Shown here: in pieces, positions 17,970 to 26,314 of the stretch
Layout: the number at the start of each line of letters is the position of its first letter
Position numbering within the stretch: the first letter of the stretch is position 1
Source: Streptomyces carpinensis
GTDB lineage: Bacteria > Actinomycetota > Actinomycetes > Streptomycetales > Streptomycetaceae
DNA length: 64,000 nucleotides
Assembly (NCBI RefSeq): GCF_002154505.1
Contig: NZ_MUBM01000266.1
Coordinates: 1-64,000, forward strand
Direction of reading: 5' to 3'
The notes under the pieces: generated by a model
What the model saw: the letters and a program-made list of their open reading frames with translations, nothing else
What the model was told of the DNA's origin: nothing
Databases searched by the model: none
Program-made: the position numbers and the translations under genes

Positions 17970-18905
17970 ATGATCACCTCTCTCGCCTACCTCGGCGTCG
18001 GCTCCCCCAACAAGGACGAGTGGCCCCGGATGGCCACCGGCATGTGGGGCGCCATGGTCGCCGACCCGGGCCCCGACGGAGCCGTCCGCATCAAGATCGA
18101 CGACGCGCCCTGGCGCATCCAGATACACCCGGCCGACCAGGACGAGACCCGCTACATCGGCTGGGGCGTCGACTGGGAGGAGGACCTCGACGCCGTCGAC
18201 AAGGCCCTCGCCGACGCCGGCATCACCGCCCGGCACGGCGACGCCGACCTCGCGGCGGCCCGTGACGTGAACCGGATCCTCTTCTTCACCGACCCGTGGG
18301 GCTTCCGCCACGAGGTCACCTGGGGCCGCACGGCCCAGCGTTCGACGTTCCGCCCCGGCCGCGCGATCTCCGGGTTCGTCACCGGCCAGCAGGGCCTCGG
18401 ACACGTCCTCCTGCTCATGCCGGACATCGAGGAGGGCCACCGCTTCTTCACTCGGCTCGGCTTCCGCCTCTCGGACAAGATCATCGTGCCCGGCCGGCTC
18501 AATGCCCGCTTCTACCACTGCAACGCACGCCACCACACGCTCGCGCTCGGGCAGTGCCCCCCGGGCGTCGCCGGCCTCAACCACCTGATGATCCAGGTCG
18601 GCTCGCTCGACGACGTCGGCACCGGCTACGAGATCGCCCAGCAGATGGGGATCCCGATCACGCTGACCCTCGGCCGGCACACGAACGACCAGCAGTTCAG
18701 CTTCTACCACTCGACGCCGAGCTCGTTCCACGTCGAGTACGGCTTCGGCGGCCTCGAGGTCGACGAGGAGACGTGGGTGCCGAAGGTCTACGACCGCACG
18801 GCGGTCTGGGGCCACGCGCAGCACCCGGACGGCCAGGGCCGCCCGCCGGGCATCATGCACCCGCTCGCCGAGCGACCCGCCCGGCCGGCCGACACGGAGG
18901 ACTGA
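17970..18905 (+). CDS. Type I extradiol ring-cleavage dioxygenase (second copy)
   Basis: A 311-residue two-domain VOC dioxygenase, paralogue of the 8895 protein. Metal ligands: His145 (LGHVLL), His205 (LNHLMI), Glu256 (HVEYG). FYHCNARHHT, LGRHTNDQQ and SFYHSTPS keep the second-shell His/His/Tyr. The N-terminal domain differs more from copy one (MWGAMVADPG, ILFFTDPWGFRHE), consistent with a different ring substituent. It follows the second hydroxylase by 33 nt, forming a hydroxylase plus dioxygenase pair. Ribosome-binding site AGGAGA at about -9. Confidence 0.92.
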   Translation: MITSLAYLGVGSPNKDEWPRMATGMWGAMVADPGPDGAVRIKIDDAPWRIQIHPADQDETRYIGWGVDWEEDLDAVDKALADAGITARHGDADLAAARDVNRILFFTDPWGFRHEVTWGRTAQRSTFRPGRAISGFVTGQQGLGHVLLLMPDIEEGHRFFTRLGFRLSDKIIVPGRLNARFYHCNARHHTLALGQCPPGVAGLNHLMIQVGSLDDVGTGYEIAQQMGIPITLTLGRHTNDQQFSFYHSTPSSFHVEYGFGGLEVDEETWVPKVYDRTAVWGHAQHPDGQGRPPGIMHPLAERPARPADTED

Positions 18906-18912
18906 TCCAAGC

Positions 18913-19869
18913 ATGACCAGCACCACTGCGCCCTTCCCGGACGCAGGCGCGCTGACCGGGGTCGGCCCCGCGCCGACCCCGGCTGCGCGGCGCGCCCGGC
19001 TCCGGTCCCTCCTCACCGACCCCGCGACCGGTCCGCTCGTCCTGCCCGGGGTCACCGACGCGCTCGGGGCCCGCCTCGTCGAGTCGGCCGGCTTCGAGGC
19101 CGCCTACGCCACGGGCGCCGGCCTTGCGAACGCCCAGTTCGGCATACCGGACATCGGCCTCCTCTCCCTCGGTGAGGTCGTCGCCCACACCGACCGGATC
19201 GCGTCCGCGACGAGTCTGCCGCTCGTCGTCGACGCCGACACGGGCTTCGGCGGGCCGGTCACGGCGATGCGCGCGGTCCGGATGCTCGAACGGGCCGGGG
19301 CGGCCGCGATCCAGCTCGAGGACCAGGAGATGCCCAAGCGGTGCGGGCACTTCGACAGCCACACCCTCATCCCCGCCGAGCACATGACGGCCAAGCTCGT
19401 CGCCGTCCGGCAGGCGCTCGAGGACCCGGCGACGGTCATCGTCGCGCGGACCGACGCGCGCGGCGTCCTCGGCATCGACGAGGCGATCCGGCGCGCCTCC
19501 CGCTACGCCGGCGCAGGGGCCGACGTCCTCTTCGTCGAGGCGCCGCGCACCGTCGAGGAACTCGAGCGGGTCGGTCGCGAACTCGCCGGCATCCCCCTCG
19601 TCGTGAACGTCGTCGAGGGCGGCAAGACGCCCCAGCTCACCCTCGACGAGTACGCGGGCCTGGGCTTCCGCGTCGTCCTCCACGCGAACTTCCTCCTGCG
19701 CGCGGTCATCCGCGCCGGCACCGACGCCCTCGCCCACCTCCGCGAGACCGGGGAGACCGCCACGTACGCCGACCGCATCGCGACCTGGCAGGAGCGCCAG
19801 GATCTCTTCCACCTCCCGGAGTTCAGCGCCGCCCAGGCCCACTTCGACGCGGTCGGGGTCCGGTCGTGA
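18913..19869 (+). CDS. Isocitrate lyase/PEP mutase family lyase
   Basis: A 318-residue TIM-barrel enzyme of the isocitrate lyase/phosphoenolpyruvate mutase superfamily. Seen: LVLPGVTDALGARLVESAGFEA (barrel start), metal-binding DADTGFGG near 107-113, IQLEDQEMPKRCGH with the catalytic loop K-R-C-G-H at 142-146, and VARTDARG. The Cys in KRCGH marks the lyase group (methylisocitrate lyase, dimethylmalate lyase, oxaloacetate hydrolase) rather than the mutases. It probably cleaves a C-C bond in a 2-hydroxy acid or 2-oxo acid. The cluster lacks a standard pyruvate aldolase, so it may release the small acid at the end of the pathway; that is inference. Its stop overlaps the next gene (GTGA). Confidence 0.85.
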   Translation: MTSTTAPFPDAGALTGVGPAPTPAARRARLRSLLTDPATGPLVLPGVTDALGARLVESAGFEAAYATGAGLANAQFGIPDIGLLSLGEVVAHTDRIASATSLPLVVDADTGFGGPVTAMRAVRMLERAGAAAIQLEDQEMPKRCGHFDSHTLIPAEHMTAKLVAVRQALEDPATVIVARTDARGVLGIDEAIRRASRYAGAGADVLFVEAPRTVEELERVGRELAGIPLVVNVVEGGKTPQLTLDEYAGLGFRVVLHANFLLRAVIRAGTDALAHLRETGETATYADRIATWQERQDLFHLPEFSAAQAHFDAVGVRS

Positions 19870-21296
19870 GCCCCGAACCCGGTCTCCCGTCCGAGGGCCT
19901 GCCGGTCGAGACAGAGCTGCCCTGCCGGGTCGGCGTCCTCGTCCTCGGCGGGGGCCTCGCGGGTGCGGCCGCCCTGCTCGCGGCCGCACAGGCGGGTGCG
20001 TACGCCGTTCTCCTCGAGAAGGCGGACGCCTTCGGCGGCTCGACCGTGCGGTCGGCCGGGCTCTCGGCGTTCGCGGGGACCGACGAGCAGACCGAGCAGG
20101 GCATCACCGACTCGGTCGACCTCCTGCGTGAGGACGTCCTCACGACGGGCGGCCGCGTCAACGACCCCGCTCTCGTCGACCTCTACTGCGAGCACCAACT
20201 CGACACCTACCGCTGGCTCAAGGGGCTCGGCGTCCGCTACGGCCACATCCACGCGGCCGCCGGGCAGAGCGTGCCGAGGTCGCACCCGACCGACACGACC
20301 GCGATGCTCCGGGCGATCTTCACGGCCGCCGGCCGGCTCGGTGCGCGCCTCGTGACCGGCGCCGACGCGCGACGACTCCGCCGGGAGAACGGCCGGGTCG
20401 TCGGCGTCGAGATCGAGCGCGGCGGCGAGCGCCACGAGGTTCGGGCCGACGCCGTCGTCCTGGCGACCGGCGGCTTCTCCCGCGACCGGGAGATGCTGAC
20501 CCGCTTCGCGCCGCTCATGGAGGAGGCACTCCTCGCCGGAGGAGCCGAGAACCACGGCGACGGCCTGCTCATGGCCTGGCAGCTCGGCGCGGGCATGCGT
20601 GACCTGCCCTACGTCAAGGGGACGTACGGGATCTACCACGAGCCGCACCCGGGCGAGGACGGCACGGGGATCCTCGCCGTCTACAAGGGCGCGATCGCCG
20701 TCAACCGCGCCGGGCACCGCTTCGTCGACGAGTCGATCCCCTACAAGGCGCTCGGTGACGCGAGCCTCGCCCAGCCGACGGCCCGTACCTGGCAGGTCTT
20801 CGACGCGACGACGATGGCCCAGACGAACGACGAGGTCCCGATCTACGACTTCGGCGACCGGCTGCGGGCCGGGATGCTCGAAACGGCCGGCACGATCGAG
20901 GAGCTGGCCGCCAAGCTGGGGACCGAGCCCGGCGTCCTCGAGGCGACGGTGGCGGAGTACAACGACCGGATCGCGCGTGGCGAGCCGGACCCGTTCGGCC
21001 GGGTCCACCTCGTCGGCGGTGTCGGTGAGCGCCGCCCGATCCAGACCCCGCCGTTCTACGCCCAGCTGTCGGGGACGGTCGTCCTCGCGACGTACTGCGG
21101 CGTCACGGTCGACCCGGCGATGCGGGTCCTCGACGTCTTCGGCGAGCCGATCCCTCGCCTCTACGCCGCCGGCGAGCTCGTCGGAGGCTTCCACGGGGCC
21201 GGATACATGACCGGCACCTCGATCGGGAAGTCCGCGGTCTTCGGCCGGATCGCGGGCACGTCTGCAGCGGCCGAGGAGAGCGAGCTGGAGTGGTGA
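19866..21296 (+). CDS. FAD-dependent fumarate-reductase/ketosteroid-dehydrogenase-like oxidoreductase (1 of 3)
   Basis: A 476-residue flavoprotein of the FAD_binding_2 family (fumarate reductase, 3-ketosteroid dehydrogenase). Seen: FAD dinucleotide motif VLVLGGGLAGAAALLAA (about 20-36), FGGSTVRSAG, VVLATGGFSRD in the middle, and C-terminal GVTVDPAMRVL with LYAAGELVGGFHGAGYMTGT, where the flavin-binding end of the family lies. There is no twin-arginine or lipoprotein signal, so it is cytoplasmic. It starts with GTG at 19866, overlapping the lyase stop. It likely dehydrogenates or reduces a C-C double bond in a ring intermediate; direction and substrate cannot be read. Confidence 0.85.
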   Translation: MSPEPGLPSEGLPVETELPCRVGVLVLGGGLAGAAALLAAAQAGAYAVLLEKADAFGGSTVRSAGLSAFAGTDEQTEQGITDSVDLLREDVLTTGGRVNDPALVDLYCEHQLDTYRWLKGLGVRYGHIHAAAGQSVPRSHPTDTTAMLRAIFTAAGRLGARLVTGADARRLRRENGRVVGVEIERGGERHEVRADAVVLATGGFSRDREMLTRFAPLMEEALLAGGAENHGDGLLMAWQLGAGMRDLPYVKGTYGIYHEPHPGEDGTGILAVYKGAIAVNRAGHRFVDESIPYKALGDASLAQPTARTWQVFDATTMAQTNDEVPIYDFGDRLRAGMLETAGTIEELAAKLGTEPGVLEATVAEYNDRIARGEPDPFGRVHLVGGVGERRPIQTPPFYAQLSGTVVLATYCGVTVDPAMRVLDVFGEPIPRLYAAGELVGGFHGAGYMTGTSIGKSAVFGRIAGTSAAAEESELEW

Positions 21297-22060
21297 GCAC
21301 CCTGTTCGACCTGACGGGCAAGGTCACGCTCGTCATCGGGGCCGCGGCCGGAGGGCTCGGTGCCGCGGCCGCCCGTGGGCTCTTCGGCCACGGGGCGACC
21401 GTCGCCCTCGCCGACCTCGAGGCGCAGCAGGACGCTCTCGCCGGGACCGCCCGGGCCTGCGGTGACGCCTCGTGCCACGCCGTCGACGTCACCTCCGAGG
21501 CGTCCGTCCACGCACTCGCGGACGCCGTCGTCACCACGCACGGCCGGATCGACGTCGTCGTCAACGCCGCCGGTGTCATGCTCCGCAAGGAGGTCGAGCA
21601 GACCACCCTGGAGGAGTTCGAACGCGTCGTCCGGGTCAACCTGACCGGCACCTGGCTCGTGGGCCGCGAGTTCGGTCCCCGGCTCGCAGCGGCCGGCGGC
21701 GGCCGGATCGTCAACCTCACCACCGTCTACGCCGAGCGCGTCGGCCCCGTCCCCGAGAGCGCCTACTACGCCAGCAAGGCCGGCGTCGCCAACGTGACGC
21801 GCTCCCTGGCCGCCGAGCTCGGACGCTCCGGCGTGAACGTCAACGCGCTCGCCCCGGCCGTCTTCTACCCGACGGCGATGACCGCGCCGCTGGCGCAGAC
21901 CCCGGACCGGCTCACGTGGTTCGAGCAGCGGACCATGCTCGGCCGGCTCGGCGACCCCGTCACCGACCTCGCCGGGCCGGTCGTCTTCCTCGCCTCCGAC
22001 GCCTCGGCCTACGTGACCGGCCAGGTCCTCTACGCCGACGGCGGCTGGTCCGCTTGGTGA
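21293..22060 (+). CDS. Short-chain dehydrogenase/reductase
   Basis: A 255-residue classical SDR. Rossmann motif VIGAAAGGLGAAAARGL replaces the usual TGxxxGxG, with an extra Ala. VVVNAAGVM is the NAG motif, YYASK holds the catalytic Tyr and Lys, and the end is VTGQVLYADGGW. At the catalytic Ser position the sequence reads NLTTVYAERVG, so Ser seems to be Thr with a loop one residue longer; this could change activity. GTG at 21293 overlaps the flavoprotein stop; GTG at 21290 is the alternative. In the operon it would oxidise or reduce a hydroxyl on a ring or side chain. Confidence 0.85.
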   Translation: MSTLFDLTGKVTLVIGAAAGGLGAAAARGLFGHGATVALADLEAQQDALAGTARACGDASCHAVDVTSEASVHALADAVVTTHGRIDVVVNAAGVMLRKEVEQTTLEEFERVVRVNLTGTWLVGREFGPRLAAAGGGRIVNLTTVYAERVGPVPESAYYASKAGVANVTRSLAAELGRSGVNVNALAPAVFYPTAMTAPLAQTPDRLTWFEQRTMLGRLGDPVTDLAGPVVFLASDASAYVTGQVLYADGGWSAW

Positions 22061-22115
22061 CCGTCGCTCCCCCAGCCACCGCCCGTCCATCCTCACCCGA
22101 CTCCAGGATCACTCG

Positions 22116-22706
22116 ATGACCCGCACCGCACTGCTCCTGCTCGACTACCAGGTCGCCCTCGCCAAGGAGGGGACCCTGTGCCTCGCTCCCCCGCTCGCCG
22201 CAGCCGTCCGTGAGCGCGGCGTCCTCAAGACGGCCCGCCGGGTTCTCGACGCCGCCCGGTCCGCGCGGATACCCGTCTTCCACATCCGGCTCGCCTTCGA
22301 CGCGACGTACGGCCTGCGCACGAACCGCCTCGCACGCTTCGACGGCTACGGGGCGAATCGCACGATGCTCCGGGACTCGCCGCAAGCGCAGATCGTCGAC
22401 GAACTCGCACCGGCCGACGGTGAGCCCGTCGTCGACAAGGGTTGTGTCAACCCGTTCATCGGGACGCCGCTCCGCGACGTACTGGCGGCCGAGGGCGTCG
22501 GGCACGTCGTCCTCGGCGGGATCGCGACACACCTCGTCGTCGAGTCAGCCGCCCGGCACGCCTCCGACTCCGGTCTTCAGGTCACGGTCGTCGAGGACAT
22601 GTGCGCGGCCCCGGCGCCCGCTCTGCACGAGCACGCCGTCACCACGACCCTTCCACTCTTCGGCTCGGTCTCCTCGGCCGACGACATCATCGGGAGCTGG
22701 GCATGA
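22116..22706 (+). CDS. Isochorismatase-fold hydrolase without the nucleophilic Cys
   Basis: A 196-residue protein of the isochorismatase/cysteine-hydrolase superfamily (nicotinamidase, maleamate amidase, isochorismatase). Asp10 (LLLLDYQ) and Lys108 (VVDKGCVNPF) of the catalytic triad are present, as is the cis-peptide stretch GGIATHL. The place of the nucleophilic Cys, normally GVxTNxCV, reads GIATHLVVES, so residue 141 is Val. True isochorismatases (EntB, PhzD) also lack this Cys and cleave a vinyl ether, so an amidase role is unlikely; a non-amide hydrolase or a binding role fits better. It overlaps the next flavoprotein gene by 4 nt (ATGA). Confidence 0.8.
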   Translation: MTRTALLLLDYQVALAKEGTLCLAPPLAAAVRERGVLKTARRVLDAARSARIPVFHIRLAFDATYGLRTNRLARFDGYGANRTMLRDSPQAQIVDELAPADGEPVVDKGCVNPFIGTPLRDVLAAEGVGHVVLGGIATHLVVESAARHASDSGLQVTVVEDMCAAPAPALHEHAVTTTLPLFGSVSSADDIIGSWA

Positions 22707-24157
22707 GCACCATGGAAAAGACGTACGACGTCGTCGTCGCCGGGAGCGGCATCGCCGGCCTCAGCGCCGCGATCAGCGCCCGGGAGTCCGGGGCGCGCGT
22801 CGCGCTCCTCGACCGCGCGACCGAGAAGGAGAGCGGCGGCAACACCCGTTACACCGAGGCGTATCTGCGGATGAAGTCGCTCGACGAGGTCGCCGACGGC
22901 CTCGCCGAGGCGATCGTCGACGACTTCATGGGCCACCCGGACCCGGGCATCACCGCCGACTCGGGTCTGGAATGGCGGCGCCGCGACCCGCTCCTGCGCG
23001 CCCACCCCGTCGTCGACCTCGACTACGTCGCCGCGTTCGCCGACAACGCGGGACCGACGCTGCGTTGGCTCGAGAGTCACGGCATCTCCTTCGCCGAGCT
23101 GCCGACGCTCTTCCTCACCGTCTCGACGACCCGCCTCGCGCCGGTCGGCGGCGGGCTCGCGCTGGTGGAGGCGCTCGGCCGCAAGGCCGTCGAGCTCGGT
23201 GTCGACCGGTTCCACGAGACGACGGCCCGCGACCTCGTCGTCGCCGATACCGGTGAGGTGACCGGCCTCGTCGCGACCGGCGCCACCGGGGCCAGGGTCG
23301 TCTTCTCCGGCCAGGTCGTCCTCGCCTGCGGCGGCTACGAGGGCAACGCCGAGATGATGGCCCGCTACCACGGCGACAGGGGCATGACCTGCCGGCCCGT
23401 CGCCCGCGGCGGCAACTACAACAAGGGTGAGGGCATCCAGATGGCGATCGCCGCCGGCGCCGCGACCGCCGGCAACTTCAGCCTCTTCCACGCCGAGCCG
23501 GTCGACCCGCGCTCCGGGGACCCGGAGGCGGCGATCATGGCCTTCACCTACGGCGTCCTCGTCAACGTCGAGGGACGTCGGTTCGTCGACGAGGCCCGAG
23601 GCCCGGTCGACGCGTGGTACGAGCGGACGACCCGTGACATCCAGGCGCAGCCGAGAGGCATGGCGTGGATGGTCCTCGACGTCTCCGGCCTGGCGATCCC
23701 CAACCTCAAGACCGCGATCCGCACCGAGGAGAAGCCGGTCCGGGGCGACTCGATCGCGTCACTCGCGCAGGCGATCGACGTCGACCCGGGCGTCCTCGCC
23801 GACACGATCGAGGCGTACAACGCGGCCTGCCCCGACGGCGAGTGGGACCCGACCCGGCCCGACGGACTGGCGACGAGCGGTGTCACGCCGCCGAAGTCGA
23901 ACTGGGCCCGGCCCATCTCCCAGGGACCTTTCGTCGCCTACCCCGTCATGGCCGCGAACGTCTTCACCTTCGGCGGGCTCAAGGTCGACGCGTCCTCGCG
24001 TGTCGTGGACCAGGACGGCCGGATCATCCCGGGGCTCTACGCCGCGGGCGAGATCACGGGCCTGTACTACTCGAACTACACCGGCTCGACCTCGGTCCTG
24101 CGCGGTGCTACGTTCGGGAAGATCGCGGGCGCCCACGCCGCCACGAGGACGGTCTGA
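22703..24157 (+). CDS. TcuA-like FAD-dependent dehydrogenase (2 of 3)
   Basis: A 484-residue FAD_binding_2 flavoprotein closest in layout to tricarballylate dehydrogenase TcuA/CobZ. Seen: VVVAGSGIAGLSAAISA at the N-terminus, ESGGNTRYTEAYLRM (the GGNxRxT segment typical of TcuA), VVLACGGYEGN, the covering stretch GMTCRPVARGGNYNKGEGI, and the C-terminal PGLYAAGEITGLYYSNYTGST. TcuA oxidises tricarballylate to cis-aconitate, so the likely role is forming or reducing a C=C bond in a carboxylated intermediate. No TcuB partner (Fe-S/cytochrome) is in the window. It overlaps the isochorismatase-fold gene. Confidence 0.85.
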   Translation: MSTMEKTYDVVVAGSGIAGLSAAISARESGARVALLDRATEKESGGNTRYTEAYLRMKSLDEVADGLAEAIVDDFMGHPDPGITADSGLEWRRRDPLLRAHPVVDLDYVAAFADNAGPTLRWLESHGISFAELPTLFLTVSTTRLAPVGGGLALVEALGRKAVELGVDRFHETTARDLVVADTGEVTGLVATGATGARVVFSGQVVLACGGYEGNAEMMARYHGDRGMTCRPVARGGNYNKGEGIQMAIAAGAATAGNFSLFHAEPVDPRSGDPEAAIMAFTYGVLVNVEGRRFVDEARGPVDAWYERTTRDIQAQPRGMAWMVLDVSGLAIPNLKTAIRTEEKPVRGDSIASLAQAIDVDPGVLADTIEAYNAACPDGEWDPTRPDGLATSGVTPPKSNWARPISQGPFVAYPVMAANVFTFGGLKVDASSRVVDQDGRIIPGLYAAGEITGLYYSNYTGSTSVLRGATFGKIAGAHAATRTV

Positions 24158-24158
24158 C

Positions 24159-24971
24159 ATGCGGATCTGGCACCAGTCCTTCACGGTTCTCGACGACGTC
24201 CCGCACTACCGGGACGCCCTGGCGCGGCACCTCGGGGCGGTCGCCGCGCCGGAGACGGAGGTCGTCCTCCACGGAATGGCGCCCGGCACCTACCCGAGCG
24301 ACTATCCGGGGACGCACATCCGGTACGCCTACCTGTCCGGGCTGCACAAGGAGCAGTTCGTCCACGCGGCCCTCCGCGCCCAGGACGAGGGCTTCGACGC
24401 GTTCCTCATCGCGACGATCCCCGACACCGCGTACGAGGAGTGCCGCAGCCTCGTCGACATCCCCGTCGTGACGCTCGGGCAGACCTCGGTCCTCCTCGCC
24501 GCGACCCTCGGCGGCACGGTCGGGATCGTCAACTTCATCGGCGCCCTCGAGCCGCAACTCCGCCGGAACATGCAGATCTACGGCCTGGACCGGATCGTCG
24601 GGCCGATCCGCCAGGTCGCCGCGGAGTTCACCGACGTCATGGCCGCGTACGCCTCCCCGGACGGTCTGCTCGCGGCGTTCGCCGAGGCGGCCCGCGAGGC
24701 GATCGCGGCCGGCGCGACCGTCATCGTGCCCGGGGAGGGGCCACTCAACGTCTTCCTCGCCGACCACGGTGTGAGCCGTGTCGGCGACGTTCCCGTCCTC
24801 GACTCCCTCGGGACCTGCCTCCAGGTCGCCCAGATGCGCGCGCGGCAGTACCGCGGCGCCGGGCTCGTCGCCTCCCGCGCCGGCTTCCACCACGAGCGGC
24901 CGCCGCGCGAACTCGTGGACCGGGCACGGAGCTTCTACGGGACGAGCCGCGTCGCGGCGGAGGGGAGCTGA
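24159..24971 (+). CDS. Asp/Glu/hydantoin racemase-fold protein without catalytic Cys
   Basis: A 270-residue protein with the two-domain Asp/Glu racemase fold (also maleate isomerase, arylmalonate decarboxylase). Family positions can be aligned: the first Cys site (DAFVIACFxDPGL in relatives) reads DAFLIATIPDTAY with Thr87, and the second (VIVLGCTGM) reads VIVPGEGPLN with Glu193. Both usual Cys are therefore absent; Cys95 and Cys220 are elsewhere. It is probably not a two-base racemase. GTVGIVNFIGALEPQLRRNM keeps the substrate-loop type of the family. Start ATG at 24159 is 1 nt after the previous stop. Confidence 0.75.
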   Translation: MRIWHQSFTVLDDVPHYRDALARHLGAVAAPETEVVLHGMAPGTYPSDYPGTHIRYAYLSGLHKEQFVHAALRAQDEGFDAFLIATIPDTAYEECRSLVDIPVVTLGQTSVLLAATLGGTVGIVNFIGALEPQLRRNMQIYGLDRIVGPIRQVAAEFTDVMAAYASPDGLLAAFAEAAREAIAAGATVIVPGEGPLNVFLADHGVSRVGDVPVLDSLGTCLQVAQMRARQYRGAGLVASRAGFHHERPPRELVDRARSFYGTSRVAAEGS

Positions 24972-24973
24972 CC

Positions 24974-26311
24974 GTGGCAGAGGATTTCGAGGTCGACGTC
25001 GTCTGCGCCGGGGCGGGAGCCTGCGGCCTGCTCGCCGGGCTCCGTGCGTCGGAGAACCCCGCGCTCGTCGTCGCCGTCCTCGAGAAGAGCACACGCGAGG
25101 GCTGCAACGCGCAGGTGTCGAGCGGCAGCCTCGCCGCCGGGGGCACCCGCTTCCAGGCCGCCGCGGGGATCGAGGACTCACCCGCCCGGCACGCGGCGGA
25201 CATTCTCGCCGAGAACGGCGACGAGCGGCACCGCCCTCTCATCGAGGCGCTGACCGCGGTCGCACCCCGCTACGTCCACTGGATCGCCGACGACCTCGGC
25301 TACCCGCTGGAGGTCGGGGTCGACATGACCCGGCATGGGATCTCCGTGCCCCGCCTCCACGCGGATCCGCTGCGCCGCGGTGGCGGTCCGCTCGTCAGCC
25401 ACCTCCGCAGGATCCTTGCCGAACGCCCGAACGTAGCCCTCCTCGACGAGGCACCGGTCACCGGGCTGCGGGTCGAGGGCTCGGGACCGGATGCCCGGGT
25501 CGTCGGGGTGACCGCCCGCCAGAGCGGGGCCGACCTGACCGTCTCCGCGCGGACGACGGTCCTCGCCACGGACGGCTTCGCCGGCAACCGGGCCCTCATG
25601 CGCGAGTTCTGCGCCGAACTCGGCGACCCGTTCCACGGGGGCGTGAGCACCGCGACCGGGGACGCCGTCGCGTGGCTGCGCGACCTCGGCGCCGAGTTCC
25701 GCAACATGGGCGCATGCCTGCGCCATGGCCAGGTCACGCTCCACGGGACCCGGGTCAACCCGAACCTTCCATGGCTCGGCGCCGTCCTCGTCAACACCCG
25801 CGGCGAGCGGTTCGTCGACGAGCAGGCGTACGGTTACTCGGGGCTCGCGCCGCACGTGGCCGCCCAGCCGAACGAGCGTGCCCTCATGGTCTGGGACGAC
25901 GAAGCCGACCTCGTGGCCTCGCACTCGGAGATGATGCGCGACTCGGCGAAGGCCGGGGCCCTCGGCAGCGCTCCGGACGTCGTCACTCTGGCCGAAGAGG
26001 CAGGCATGGAACCGCTCCTCCTCGACCGCGCCCTGGAGCCGGTCTCCGGCCGTCGTCGTCTCGTCGCCCCGTTCCACTACGCCTGGCTGACCCACGGCGT
26101 CCTCACGACCCAGGGCGGTGCCGCGATCGACACCCACGGCCGGGTACTCCGGAGGGACGGCTCGACCGTCGCCGGTCTGCGCGCGGGCGGCGGGACGGCC
26201 GTCGGCCTCGCGGGGCCGGACTCCTCCGGCTACAGCTCGGGCAACGGCCTGCTCGCCGCGATGGGCATGGGCTGGATCGTCGGCAACGACCTCGCCGCCG
26301 GCCTCACCTGA
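24974..26311 (+). CDS. FAD-dependent fumarate-reductase-like oxidoreductase (3 of 3)
   Basis: A 445-residue FAD_binding_2 flavoprotein, third in the operon. Seen: VDVVCAGAGACGLLAGL (dinucleotide motif with one changed Gly), NAQVSSGSLAAGGTRFQ, TVLATDGFAGNR, and LRAGGGTAVGLAGPDSSGYSSGN at the end. It is shorter than the other two and its C-terminal motif lacks the AAGE sequence, so it may have a different cap or substrate. It starts with GTG at 24974, 2 nt after the racemase-fold gene, and is the last gene of the rightward operon; its stop is 3 nt from that of the convergent flavin reductase gene. Confidence 0.82.
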   Translation: MAEDFEVDVVCAGAGACGLLAGLRASENPALVVAVLEKSTREGCNAQVSSGSLAAGGTRFQAAAGIEDSPARHAADILAENGDERHRPLIEALTAVAPRYVHWIADDLGYPLEVGVDMTRHGISVPRLHADPLRRGGGPLVSHLRRILAERPNVALLDEAPVTGLRVEGSGPDARVVGVTARQSGADLTVSARTTVLATDGFAGNRALMREFCAELGDPFHGGVSTATGDAVAWLRDLGAEFRNMGACLRHGQVTLHGTRVNPNLPWLGAVLVNTRGERFVDEQAYGYSGLAPHVAAQPNERALMVWDDEADLVASHSEMMRDSAKAGALGSAPDVVTLAEEAGMEPLLLDRALEPVSGRRRLVAPFHYAWLTHGVLTTQGGAAIDTHGRVLRRDGSTVAGLRAGGGTAVGLAGPDSSGYSSGNGLLAAMGMGWIVGNDLAAGLT

Positions 26312-26314
26312 CGC

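Noticed and set aside
22116..24971. Nicotinate-type route with maleamate amidase plus maleate isomerase (isochorismatase-fold and racemase-fold genes)
   Set aside because: Both proteins lack the catalytic cysteines those enzymes need, and no hydroxypyridine dioxygenase is present.
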